Source: Symbiodinium natans (lineage: Eukaryota > Sar > Dinophyceae > Suessiales > Symbiodiniaceae). From it: a stretch of DNA of 64,000 bases. How positions within the stretch are numbered: position 1 is the stretch's first letter; each line of letters opens with the position of its first letter. Shown here one piece after another: positions 42,801 to 52,200 of the stretch. The notes under the pieces were generated by a model. The model ran no database searches. It was not told the origin of the DNA and saw only the letters and a list, made by a program, of their open reading frames with translations. The stretch covers positions 621,134-685,133 of the forward strand of contig CAJNDS010002524.1 in the NCBI GenBank assembly GCA_905221605.1. Direction: 5' to 3'. A program made the position numbers and the translations under genes.

Positions 42801-45027
42801 CCAAAGCCCTTAGAACCCGAAACCCCCAACCCCAACATCCTAAACCCTAAGCCCTAAACCCGAAAGTGGGCATAAACCCTAAACCTTGGGATGTTCCCTC
42901 TTAAACTAACCGGCCTCCATGGGGATTCTTGTACCCGCCCCCCAATTATAGTCCCTTTTTAAGGACTGTTGGTATAAGGGTGAACATCCCAACCCTAAAC
43001 CCTAAACCCTAAACCCTAAACCCCAAAATCAAGCCTCAGACCGCACTAAACGACGTTTGCAGTTCGGACGTTGCGTCAAAGCCCGGAAGCCACTGAGCCG
43101 GTTTACTTAGAGGTTTGGGTTTAGGGTTTAGGGTTTAGGGTTTAGGGTTTAGGGTTTAGGGTTTAGGGTTTAGGGTTTAGGGTTTAGGGTTTAGGGTTTA
43201 GGGTTTAGGGTTTGGATGCCCCTAAAGAACCGTACTACAACGCTACTTATAAGTATCCATGAACCTCCAAGTCGTAGAGTTTCGTAGTCTTTCGGTTTAC
43301 GTGTCAGTGTCGAGGGCTGTACTTGTCTTCTGCTTCTACAGCCGGACACCTTCGCTACGCAATGCCCCAAATCATTGCCCGCATGCCCTCTATTTGTAGC
43401 CTTGCCCGGTGGAATAGGGTTGTGAGATGATTAGGGCCACTTCAGTTTTGGGGATTTTGCGGAAACTTTGCCAAGCACTTTTGGGCATCGATTTGCGGAT
43501 TGTGAGATGTGTGCGAAACAGTTGCGAAACAGTTGCGGAAAAATATTGCCAAGCAGATGCCAGTCTCAGCGTCAGTCAACTTAAGTGCCTGTCAGCGCCA
43601 AGGTGACGGAAAACGGCCAAGTCATGCCTTTCTCATCTTTGTTCTGCATTTTTGAAGCAAGATTGTCGCGTTGTCGTACTATCTTCGCAATGTTCACCAT
43701 TTCCACAACATGCTCACAACATTTTTCGCAACCCTGAATGTGACGTGCACAATTTGCAAAGCTGTTTTGCACACATGTCGCAATATTCCGCATTGAAGCA
43801 GGGATAATATTACTGTTTTTGGTGAGTGTTTAAAAGGTTCCGTTTTAATATTGGTGAGTGTATACCTTGGGTGTCCTTTTGGGGGTACAAGAAATATCAA
43901 ACCCTAAACCCTAAACCCTAAACCCTAAACCCTAAACCCTAAACCCTACTTCATGTCGCGCCAAAATATATTTGGGGTTTTGTGGTCTGTAGCCTGCTGA
44001 TCATGTCAGAAGAAAAGGGACAGAAGTGGGAGCCGGTTCCTTCATCATGCTAAACCCTACAGGGTTTAGGTTTAGGGTTTAGGGTTTAGGGTTTAGGGTT
44101 TAGGGTTTAGGGTTTAAGGCCTAAACCCGAACCGCCGCGGAAGAAGCTTCGGGAGCCTTGGGGAGCAGTGGGGAGTATTAGGGAACCTCGGGATACATAC
44201 CCCCCTTGAATCCCTTGGACCCCCCTCCCTTAAGAACCCTAAACCCTAAACCCATTGAGTACCCTGTGACAGAGGCACAGCTCATGGTTCTGCTCCAGGA
44301 AGACTTCTACGAGTGCGGGGGCCCACCTCTCACCATCTTTTGGGCATCAGGGTTTAGGGCTTAGAGGGTGTATAGGTGTTTATGGGGTTTAGGTTGTTTA
44401 TAGGGTTTAGGGCTTTCAGGGTTCAGGGTTTGTAGGGTTTAGAGTTTAGGGTATAGGGTTTAGGGTTCAGGGTTTAGGGTTTAGGGTTCAGGGTGAACTG
44501 CACGACTCCAGACCCTGAATGCTGCACCTTACTACTTCAGAGGGTTCGGGTTTGAGGAGGGGGTTTAGGGTTTAGAGGGCTTAGGGAGCTCTAGGAAGGT
44601 CGAAAACTCCTGGGGGGGGGGGGGGGGGGGGGGGTAGGTACCTGGGGAATCAAATCATGGGTTGCGTAACCCCCTTGAACCCCCCCTCCCCTAATAAGGA
44701 CACCATAAAATTATGGCAAAGGCTACAGACCCTGAACCCTGAGCCCTAAGCATACTTCTAAACCGCCAAATCTAGCACAACCCTTTCACCTCTGGGCAGT
44801 CGTCTAATTAGGATTCCTATACGCCCTAAGCTTCCTAAACCCCAAAATTCCCCAGGCCCCAGCCTCTAAGCCCTAAATCCTAAACTCCCTAAACCCTTTC
44901 ATCGCTTTTAGAGTAAGGCGTGTAAGTAGGAACTCCAAAGTGGACCAAGCCTGAAGCCCTATAGTAGGATTTAGGGTTTACTGCTCTAAGAGCAGGAGCG
45001 GCACCCACAAAGACATCTACGACATCG
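30802..45027 (+). CDS. Gene model: short-chain dehydrogenase, sepiapterin-reductase-like, at least 11 micro-exons
   Basis: In order, the exons give VADLG, VHNAGSLG, MDLNVTCP, VNISSLLAL, SLYSTGKAAR, LSWAPGPMDTNM, EMYQSNLIDPRYS and SGTHKDIYDI. These are the landmarks of classical short-chain dehydrogenases: N-A-G, the active-site Ser in N-I-S-S, the Y-x-x-x-K pair as YSTGK, and the P-G-P-x-D-T turn. The order and the C-terminal G-x-H-x-D-x-Y-D resemble sepiapterin reductase, which makes tetrahydrobiopterin with NADPH, though the substrate cannot be read from sequence. The N-terminal T-G-x-x-x-G-x-G loop and part of the helix between NAG and MDLN were not found. The C-terminus may continue into the MLLE exons. 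Confidence 0.8.
31835..31999. mobile_element. Foldback element split by a CCCTAAA array
   Basis: The left arm TACTCGGAGGTTCATGGGTA and the right arm AAATGAACCTTCAAGCA bracket a heptamer array at about 31920-31968. The array sits where other copies have a plain interior, so telomeric repeat was added or inserted within the element. Confidence 0.7.
32160..32810. repeat. GC-rich foldback with GGGGCGC heptamer array
   Basis: The left part repeats GTGCAGTGGTGC-like units. A hairpin at 32371-32448 pairs ACCCGATTTAGCGAAA with TTTCGCTAAATCGGGT. Then comes an uninterrupted 7-nt-period array of GGGGCGC (about 32445-32625), and finally CGCACCC-type units (about 32665-32795) complementary to the left part. 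All open frames here, on both strands, translate the repeat. Confidence 0.85.
33090..34083. other. Intronic stretch of the reductase gene
   Basis: It holds a C homopolymer at 33095, a tandem-like series of AACAGGGATCC and GAATTTAACAGGG phrases at 33170-33320, GGCCCGGCTTT phrases near 33530-33560, and CCCTAAA tracts at 33975-34042. I see no gene. Confidence 0.6.
34084..34140 (+). CDS. Candidate reductase exon between the DL and NAG exons
   Basis: Acceptor TCCCAG|GTACCT. The frame reads YLAESLASVELGAQSSWEA, which would suit the helix before the N-A-G strand. Its start phase does not fit the exon at 30802 directly, so another exon would have to lie between. Confidence 0.25.
35074..35114 (+). 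CDS. Reductase exon: NAG strand
   Basis: Acceptor GTGCAG|GTGCAC. It codes VHNAGSLGRQLRD; N-A-G is the structural and catalytic Asn motif after strand beta-4, and NAGSLG is typical of sepiapterin reductases. Its end is uncertain (GA donor at 35110 or GC donor at 35115). Confidence 0.83.
35601..35724 (-). repeat. Array of the octamer CCCCTAAA
   Basis: About fifteen units of ACCCCTAA with a few ACCCCCAA, an 8-nt variant of the telomeric repeat. It is the only long homogeneous octamer array in the window. Confidence 0.93.
37052..37115 (+). CDS. Reductase exon: MDLN helix
   Basis: Acceptor CCAAAG|GCCGCC, donor CTTTG|GCGACC. It codes AAMDLNVTCPILLTQDVLRR then F, the alpha-E helix whose Asn is part of the catalytic tetrad. 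Confidence 0.9.
37141..37232 (+). repeat. TTTAGGG array after the MDLN exon
   Basis: About thirteen heptamers start 25 nt after the donor, directly followed by the foldback element at 37235. Confidence 0.96.
37235..37340. mobile_element. Foldback element, TTCTTAGTAGGGAATGAG family, copy 1
   Basis: GTTCTTAGTAGGGAATGAG at the left is mirrored by CTCATTCCCTACTAAC at the right. The longer relative at 63532-63830 shares the ends. Confidence 0.75.
37600..37870. repeat. Tandem pair and G homopolymers
   Basis: CCTCACTGGTGATCCCTTGATCCCACCAC followed by a G run occurs twice (37590-37635 and 37638-37690). A further G run lies at 37815-37831. Confidence 0.7.
38132..38181 (+). CDS. Reductase exon: active-site serine
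   Basis: Acceptor ACAAG|GCAGCC, donor CTTCAG|GCGCGG. It codes SLKIRIVNISSLLALQ; the second Ser of N-I-S-S is the catalytic one by family position. Confidence 0.92.
39340..39375 (+). CDS. Reductase exon: YSTGK active site
   Basis: Acceptor GGCCAG|GTGATG, donor GGCAAG|GCAGGA. It codes VMPSWSLYSTGK, with the catalytic Tyr and Lys four residues apart. The donor GCAG recurs at the start of the next exon. Confidence 0.93.
39418..39900 (+). repeat. Telomere-like satellite with GGTAGGG interruptions
   Basis: TTTAGGG units alternate with TAGGTAGGG, TTGGGG and TCTAGGG variants in a loose higher-order pattern, then pass into about ten perfect heptamers at 39765-39850. It lies 43 nt after the YSTGK exon. 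Confidence 0.93.
40358..40414 (+). CDS. Reductase exon after the active-site lysine
   Basis: Acceptor CCGCAAG|GCAGCG, donor GGTCTG|GACGCC. It codes AARDMHMKAVAMDARRSGL, the helix following Y-x-x-x-K. A CCCTAAA array lies just upstream. Confidence 0.9.
40505..40617. repeat. Dispersed repeat family, copy 3
   Basis: It shares the CCCAGTAGTACCC, GGCTCCCTTATGAAC and GGGCACCC...TACCAGGTTAC pieces with the copies at 21762 and 25358. Confidence 0.6.
41142..41195 (+). CDS. Reductase exon: APGPMDTNM turn
   Basis: Acceptor TCTGAG|GTCCGC, donor CGCGAG|GCTTCG. It codes VRTLSWAPGPMDTNMIRE, the family's cofactor and substrate loop. TTTAGGG begins 8 nt after the donor. Confidence 0.93.
41889..41930 (+). 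CDS. Reductase exon
   Basis: Acceptor GTGCAG|GTGTTG, donor CAGTTC|GAGGTT. It codes VLETCPDAGVRAQF, which fits the variable helix between the P-G loop and the C-terminal strand. Confidence 0.83.
42347..42385 (+). CDS. Reductase exon
   Basis: Acceptor TGCCAG|GAAATG, donor TACAGT|GCTGCG. It codes EMYQSNLIDPRYS, matching the L-x-D-P-x-x-S-A segment of sepiapterin reductases. Confidence 0.88.
43108..43213 (+). repeat. TTTAGGG array
   Basis: About fifteen perfect heptamers. About 45 nt further on is the right arm of a foldback element (ATGAACCTCCAAGT). Confidence 0.97.
43300..43880. other. AT-richer unique stretch in an intron
   Basis: No telomere-like tract, little repeat content apart from AACAGTTGCGAAACAGTTGCGG, and no frame with family support. 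It is a possible unrecognised insertion. Confidence 0.4.
44275..44312 (+). CDS. Reductase exon
   Basis: Acceptor CAGAG|GCACAG, donor TACGA|GTGCGG (GT). It codes AQLMVLLQEDFY plus a Glu completed by the next exon, the last long helix of the fold. Confidence 0.88.
44996..45027 (+). CDS. Reductase C-terminal exon
   Basis: Acceptor AGCAG|GAGCGG. It codes SGTHKDIYDI, matching the C-terminal G-x-H-x-D-x-Y-D of sepiapterin reductases. No stop follows directly: the frame stays open (GVPPPSPPAGIL) well past it. A GC donor at 45028 would leave phase 1, the start phase of the exon at 46143. Confidence 0.85.
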
Positions 45028-46142
45028 GCGTTCCACCACCCTCTCCCCCCGCAGGCATCCTTTTGGCATCAGTCGGGACAGGAGGGGGGCTCGATCAGTA
45101 CCAGTACGAAACCCTAAACCTAAACCACGCATTGTGCTTTCAAGGGGTTGCAAGCGAGCCAGTTTACCTCAACCCCAAACCCCAAAACCCACAACCCAGT
45201 ATCCCCCATACCAAGGTTTACGAAAATGAGGGACCCCTAATATAGTCCCCCAACTAGTAGCATTTCCCGAATAAGAAGGACCCCAATAAGGTACCCCGAA
45301 TATCGGAAACCCGCATAGCACCCTGAAGACTCTACAAAGACTGCAGGCTTCAAACGCCCCAAGAGCTGCAAGTGGGTGGATAGGTTGGCAGCCTGTTGTG
45401 CGCTCACCAAGCCCGCTTCCGCTTAAACCCAATGAGGAAAAATATTAAATGTCCCTAGGGCCTACCGAGCTACTTACTTCTCCGATAAGCAAGGGGAAAA
45501 AAGGTTCAACTTTGTTTTTTCCTACTTAACAAGGAAGCCCAACGAGTTTAAAGTTCAACTCTTGGCTAAGTAAGGCTAGTTGTCGAGTCTCCATGATCTG
45601 GAAGGGTGATGCTTCCCCGACCTTCTCAAAGTCCAGCCCGTTAACCTCAGCCGGCGACAGGTCGATGTTTGGTTTAGGGTTTGGGGTTTAGGGTTTAGTC
45701 GCTCATTCTCGCACAAGGCAGGCAAGGTCCGTTAGTCTGTGTAGGACAAAGAAAGCGTGAGATGCCTATGCCGAGCAGTCGTATGGGCCACAAGCAGAAA
45801 CCACAGAGAAAGTAAAACCCATCCCCAAGGTTTAGGGTTTAGAGCTTCTGTGGTTTAGGCCACAGAACCAACTGTTTTTTCTCCTAAAGCCCTCCACCCT
45901 CCACCCCCCAATCCCTAAAGCCGGGAAAACACGCTAACCCTGTACTTTCAACCCTCAACCCTCCACCTCAAAGCCCAGAGCCCTGTAACCCTCAACCCTC
46001 AGCCCTCCAAACCCTGTGGCCCAGCCCTAAACCCGAAACCCTAAACCCCAAAGCCCTAAACCCTAAACCCCAAACCCTAAACCCTTAACCCTAAACCCTA
46101 AACCCTAAACCCTAAACCTTACGTCAGCCCCAAGCCGCATAG

Positions 46143-46224
46143 GTGCCGGCTCGGAGCCGCCCCTCACGCCGGAGGGGCTGGCCGCGGCACCTTTGCGGGT
46201 GCAGAAGCAGCTCTTAGGGGAAAG
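46143..46224 (+). CDS. MLLE domain 1, exon a
   Basis: Acceptor GCATAG|GTGCCG, donor GGGGAAAG|GCCGGG. It codes PPLTPEGLAAAPLRVQKQLL then GER, the first MLLE helices. The last codon is split as AG|G, as in domains 3 and 4. Confidence 0.9.
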
Positions 46225-49200
46225 GCCGGGTTCCTAAACCCGAAACCCTAAACCCTAAATCCTAAACCCTAAACCCTAAACCCTAAACCTTAAACCCTAA
46301 ACCCCAAACCCCAAACCCTAAACCCTAAACCCTAAACCAAACCCCATAGGGTTGAGGGTTTTAGCTAGCTTCCGGTTCGTCTCTCAACCCTAATCAGTTC
46401 TCGTTCCTTGACCGAACCCTTAAACTCTCAACACAGGGTGCTTTTCGACGGCACAAAAGTAGTTCACCTGTGGTGTTGCCTGGACCTAAGCGCACGCCCT
46501 GAATTAACCCTAATCCCAAACCCTAAACCCCTAATTCACCCTGAACCCTCTGGCTGTTGTCTTTGTGTCTCAACAGCGGGAGTTTCCCCCAAACCCCAAA
46601 TGGGGACGGTTTAGGGGGTTTAGGGGTCCACGGGGCGCGGTTGTGGTTGAGGATATCTTGGTCTGTCCAGAAACCTTCTTTGGTCCTAGAGTTGGTACCC
46701 TAACCTGGTTGAACACTGCACCGGAATTTGAAGCAGGGTTTAGGGTTATTAGGGTTTAGGGTTTAAGGGTTTAGGCACAACCTTAAGCTGCACGCCCCAA
46801 AATCCGTTGCCCTGAGCCTTAGTTGCGTCGGCGTCCCTTCGCGCTCCTTACAGCCAGGCGCCAAAACCCTCAGCCCCTATAGCCAGAACATGCTAGAACC
46901 CCAGTGGTTACGTGTTTTGGGGTTTATGCAGTTTAGGTTTTAGGGCTTCGGGTTTAGGGTTTAGGGTTTAGGTTGCCGATTCGGAGGCTGTATCCTCATG
47001 TGGCCCGAAGTCACCCCGACATCGCCGGCAGAATCACAGGCCTGTCGGCAGCGAGCCTAGGTTTGGGGTTTAGGGTTTAGGGGTTTAGAGTTTAGGGGTT
47101 TGGGGTTGAGGGTTGAGGGTTGAGGTTTGAGGATTCATGATCTTGAGATCAGTTTTCTTGGTGTTTGTGTCGATCAATGCACGAATGGTTGAACACAACT
47201 CTGCGTACGAATGTACAGTAGTAATGGAGATGTACATATACAAGGGGTCGTGTTCAGGGCCCTTGTAACTCAAAGAGACTACGCAAGTGAGCTGTGGGTT
47301 GTTCGACGACTTCTTGTCTGGTCCAAAAATTTCCTTCAGCTTCCAATTTTTTTATTCCACTTCATTCGGAATGATGTTTTGAACTTTTCAATGTGGTTTT
47401 GTTTCGTGCGTGGGTCTAAGGTAAAATAGATGCTTGGATTCGGGTGCACGGTCTGGCATGGCCCCAACCCCATGAAGTGGGGGGTCGTTCTCAACCTCGG
47501 CTCCCTTTTTGGGTGTGCCTTAACCCGAAACCCTAAACCCGAACTGAACCCCAAGCCTAAACCCTCCTAGGGAATGTATAGGGTGCAGGGCGTCCATCTC
47601 TGACTTCAAGGTTGCGTGTGTTTAGCACTCCTAAACCCTAAACCCTAGACTCTAGACCCTACACCCTGAACCCTAAACCCTAAACCCTAGGGGCTGCGAG
47701 GGCTATCAGTGGTTCGCCACTCGCATTGATCAGGAATGCTGCTGGAGCCGGGGCCCTAGGTTTTTCCGAGCTGGCTCCCGCTAGACCCTAAACCCTAAAC
47801 CCTAAACCCTAAACCCTAAACCTAAAACCCTAAACCCTAAAGCCCGGAAGCCCCTTGACTCTAAACCCCAAGATCTTTATTGGACCGTGGGGTAAAAATG
47901 GGTTTAAAGGGTATAGGCGCGCAGGCTCTTGAGGGGTTTGCCGTCTCGGGGCTTTAGGAGTTTGAGAGTCCGGGGCAATGAGGGTTTAGGGTTCACAGGG
48001 TTTGGGGCCCTCTTATGGCTTCATAGGATTTGGGGATACATGATTTGCATTGTTCCTTACGAGTTTATAGCCCAAGCTTCTAAACCTTAAGCGCCTTCTT
48101 TCCCTTCAGTGCTGAGTAGGCAGCCGTTTACCGCTTTGTTTAGTGGAACTGGTTTATAGGACCCAGTGCCTCAACAAACCCTAATGATTTCATTAGGGTT
48201 TAGGCATTTAGGGTTTCGGGTTCAAGGTGGATCCCTAAATCTTAGGGTTTAGGGTTTAGGGTTTAGGGTTTAAGGTTAATCCCGAAATCTTAAACCTACG
48301 AGGTTAACCTTGTTTCCCCCTCGAAAGCAAGCTCAGCTGGTATGTGGCACAGCGGCTCGGGTTGCGTCTGCTAGGTGTTTGATCGGGTTTGTAAGTTGAG
48401 GTAGGCTGCCCAAGGCATTTCGTCATATACTGCACCCTCAACCCTAAACCCCAAACCCTGAACCCTGAACTCTAAGCCGAAACCTGTGCCAGGATTATCT
48501 TTCGGGGGACGGAGGGCGATGCAACGCCGAGCAGAGTTAACTGAGTTAGCCTCCACCAGTTCAAGGAAAACTTCACTCAGTTTTACAAGCCGCCTAAACC
48601 CCAAACCCTAAACCCTGCGAGAACCTGCGGCCTCAGAAAGTCACCTCAGCTAGCCTTCAATCCACCCCTCCCCCCCCTCCCCCCGCACGAGGCCAAAATA
48701 TAACCCCCAAGCCCTGCCCCAAAGCCCAGGCGGTAAAACCGCAGCTGCTAGAAATGAACCCCATATAGGGCCCAAGTATATCCCTGAACCCTGAACCCTA
48801 AACCCTAAACCCTAAGCCCTAAACCCTAAACCCTAAACCCTAAACCCTAAGCCCTAAGCCCTAAGCCCTAAGCCCTAAGCCCTAAACCGTAAACCCTAAA
48901 CCCTACCACCTCGAGGGTATGTCTTTGAAAGGATGGACAACTCCGAGCTCCTGATGCTGCTGAGTTCTGAGCAGCATCTCAAAGCAAAGGCCGATATGGG
49001 AGCAGGGCTCCCAGGGTTTAGGGGTGTCGGGTTCAGGGTTTAGGGTTAGGGTTCAGGGTTTAGGTTTTAGGGTTTAGGGAGTAGGAATTAGGGTTTCAGG
49101 GTTAGTATGGGGCCTTAGGGCCAGGGGTTTTGAGGGTCAGTAACCCCAAGTCCTAAGCCCTAATCGCTAAATCCTAAACCGAATCATACATGTGTGTACA

Positions 49201-52200
49201 GTAGCGGGTAGGTGCTTGCTGAATTTGAGCTTTAGAGGGTTGTGGGCTTCGAGATGTTTCGGACGTTCTCGGTTTAGTTTCCCTAGGACCCAGAGTAAGC
49301 CCTTATTAGGTTCCCTTACAAGCACTTTTTTAACGAAATAGGGCACCTTGGCATTCCTAAACCCTAAACCGGCCCCAACCCTGAACCCTAGACCTGAAGC
49401 CCCAAGCCCTAAACCCGAAACCCTAAGCCCTAAACCCTAAACCTTAAACTCTATTGTGATTCCTAGACCTTTCGGGGCTCACTCAGAACTGAGGATTCAG
49501 AACGATGCATTCGAAGATCCTGAGGGACGAGGGCCTCCAAGAACCACTGCCCAGGTTGTTCGGGTTTAGGGTTTAGGGTTTAGGGTTTAGGGTTGAGGGT
49601 TTAGGGTTAAGGGTTAAGGGTTTACTTGAAGGTTCACGGGTACCTTTACGTGGGGTTTTAAGTGCCCTGGATGTGGTTATGACCATAGTTAGACCCCTAC
49701 GTAGAACCCTGCTACAGAGTACCCAAATGAACCTCCAAGTAGCCCTAAACCCTAAACCCTAAGTCCTGACCCGAGACTTACGTTGGGCAAGGCCAATTCC
49801 GTGAAGGTGTACAAAGACCCCATTGCTTTGTGGTACTTTACTGTAACTTTAGATCCTTACCTTTTTTGGGTTTATTGGGTTTCTTATTAAGGCAGCTAAA
49901 AGTTTAATTTTTAGCTACCCCCCTAAGTGCAGCCAAGATTGGACAGCCACAACCGATGCCTTAAAGCAGCCCATGACAAGAAGCTACGAAGAGGCCGAGG
50001 TCGCAGCATGAACCAAAAAGGGCTTAGGGTTTAAGCTCTAAGGTTTAAGGGTCTAGGGTTGAGGGCCCTAAACCTTTAAACCCTAAACCCTAAACCCTAA
50101 ACCCTAACCCCAAAGGTTTGGGGTTCCCAAGCCCTCAGCCCTCGACTGCTTGGGTCAGGTAGACGAAGCAAAGCGCTTGCTTGAGCTGTACAACAATGTG
50201 CCTCGTCGGGAAGATTTTGACGAAAGAAAATCAGGGTTTAGGGTTTAAGTTTAGGGTTTAGGGTTTAGGGTTTAGGGTTTAGGGTTTAGAGCCTGGGGCC
50301 CCCGAAAGTTGTTTTTTTTTGACGAAGAGGCCCAGCAACCTACTACATACACATCTTAGCTACACACTGTATATGTTACACTGAACACATGTACGAATTA
50401 TATGCTGGATGTTATTTTTTTATACAAACATTTATGGTGAATTGTGGTCGGAAGAGGCCATGTGTCTGCTTTTCTCAACCAAAGTTACTGAGCTGACCTG
50501 GGCCCAGGCGTATAAACTAGGCGTCCACAGCATCCTCGATTGAAGGGTATCTCCTAAGCCCTACTTGGAGGTTCAGGGTACTTATACTTACATGAGCCCC
50601 CTAAGTCCTCTGAGTAGGTTAAAGGACGCTCAGAAGTGGGGTTACAAGTACCATGAACCTCCAAGTAACCCCTAAACTTTAAACCCTATCGGTTCCCCGA
50701 GGTGAGCCCTCGACCTTAAGATTAGGGTTTAGGGTTTAGGGTTTGGGGTTTAGGGTTCAGGGTTTAGGGTACTGGAAGTGCAGCAGTGCCCGAAGTAAGG
50801 AGGGCGTGTGAGTCGGGAAAAACAGATTCCGGATCAGGGTAATCACAACCGCCAAGCCCTACAGCCTAAGCTCAAACCCTAAAGCCTAAACCCCCAAACC
50901 CTAAACCCTAACCCTAAACCATAAACCCTAAACCCCCAAACCCTAAAGTCCTGCGACCCAAGCCCGCTCCAAGTTCATCTTTCAGTTCGGTGAGGGCGGC
51001 CGTGGGTTGGGGGAGCGGGGTGGTGAGTTTTGTGGGCTTCGGTTTAGGGTATACGATTCAAGGGTTACTGGGTTTAGGGTTTAGGGTCCCTAGGCCTCAT
51101 ACACCCAAATTCAGCTTATCAAGCCAAGAAGTCCCTTATCTCTGAAATCCTAAAACCCTACAAAAACCCTAAATTCGAAACTTTACACTAAACTCCTCAA
51201 CCCCGAAGCCCTCATGGAAGCACTTCATTCGAGGTTCCTTTGTGGAACTGGCAACAATGTTCTATGTTGACCCTAAACTTAGAACCATATAAAATCTCTA
51301 TGTAAACCTATGTATTAAGATCTATGTCAAGATATATATATATATATGTATATGTATATGTATATACATATACATATATATGGCAGTGAGTTTTTTTTCC
51401 GGGCTTGTAACAGGCAGCGGGGGGTCCCTCCGCGACAAAGGTTTGTAACAGACGTGCCGTGTCCGCGACAACCCCCCCCCCCGCGACAAGGCTACAACCC
51501 CCCCCCCCCGACAAGACAGCAATACCATTGAATTTTCTCATTGCCAATCTCGATGCGACCTTGATGCGTGTCTGCAGCAACTTTCACTCTCAGTCCGCGA
51601 CAAGGCCTGCGACAGGGCGCGACATACCCGCGACAACCCGCGCGACTGCTCGAGCCAGCAGGTGCCCATCCGTAGGACAACCTTGAACGAGAAGCCCAGG
51701 GTTTATATTTACAGGGTTCAGGGTTTAAGGCTCTCCAGTAAAATCCCTGCGGTCCCTCAACCCTTCATCCGAAACCCCAACCCTAAACCTAAACCCTTTA
51801 CCCTAAACCCTTACAAAACCCAACTAAGAAAAGTGGGTTCAAAGTAGCGGCGCGACAAAGGTATGAAACAACCTGCCCGCGACAAGGCTTGTAGCAGAGG
51901 GCGGGGGGGACCCCCCGCGACAACCCGAATTTTAACCCACTGCCATATATATTCATTTCTTACCCCCCCCCATCAAATAAAATATAGAGGACTTCCCCGC
52001 TCCTCCCCTGCGAGCCACGCAAAGTCACCGAGGTGACGGTCAACCCTGCCGAGATTGAGGGGCAGCCGCCCGAAGTCCAGAGGCGACCCTCCACAAGCTA
52101 CCTACTACTTCGAGGTTCATTAGGGTACTTCTGACCCCAACTTTAGGTGATTTAGGGTTTAGGGTTTAGGGTTTTGGGTTTAGGGTTTTGGGTTTAGGGC

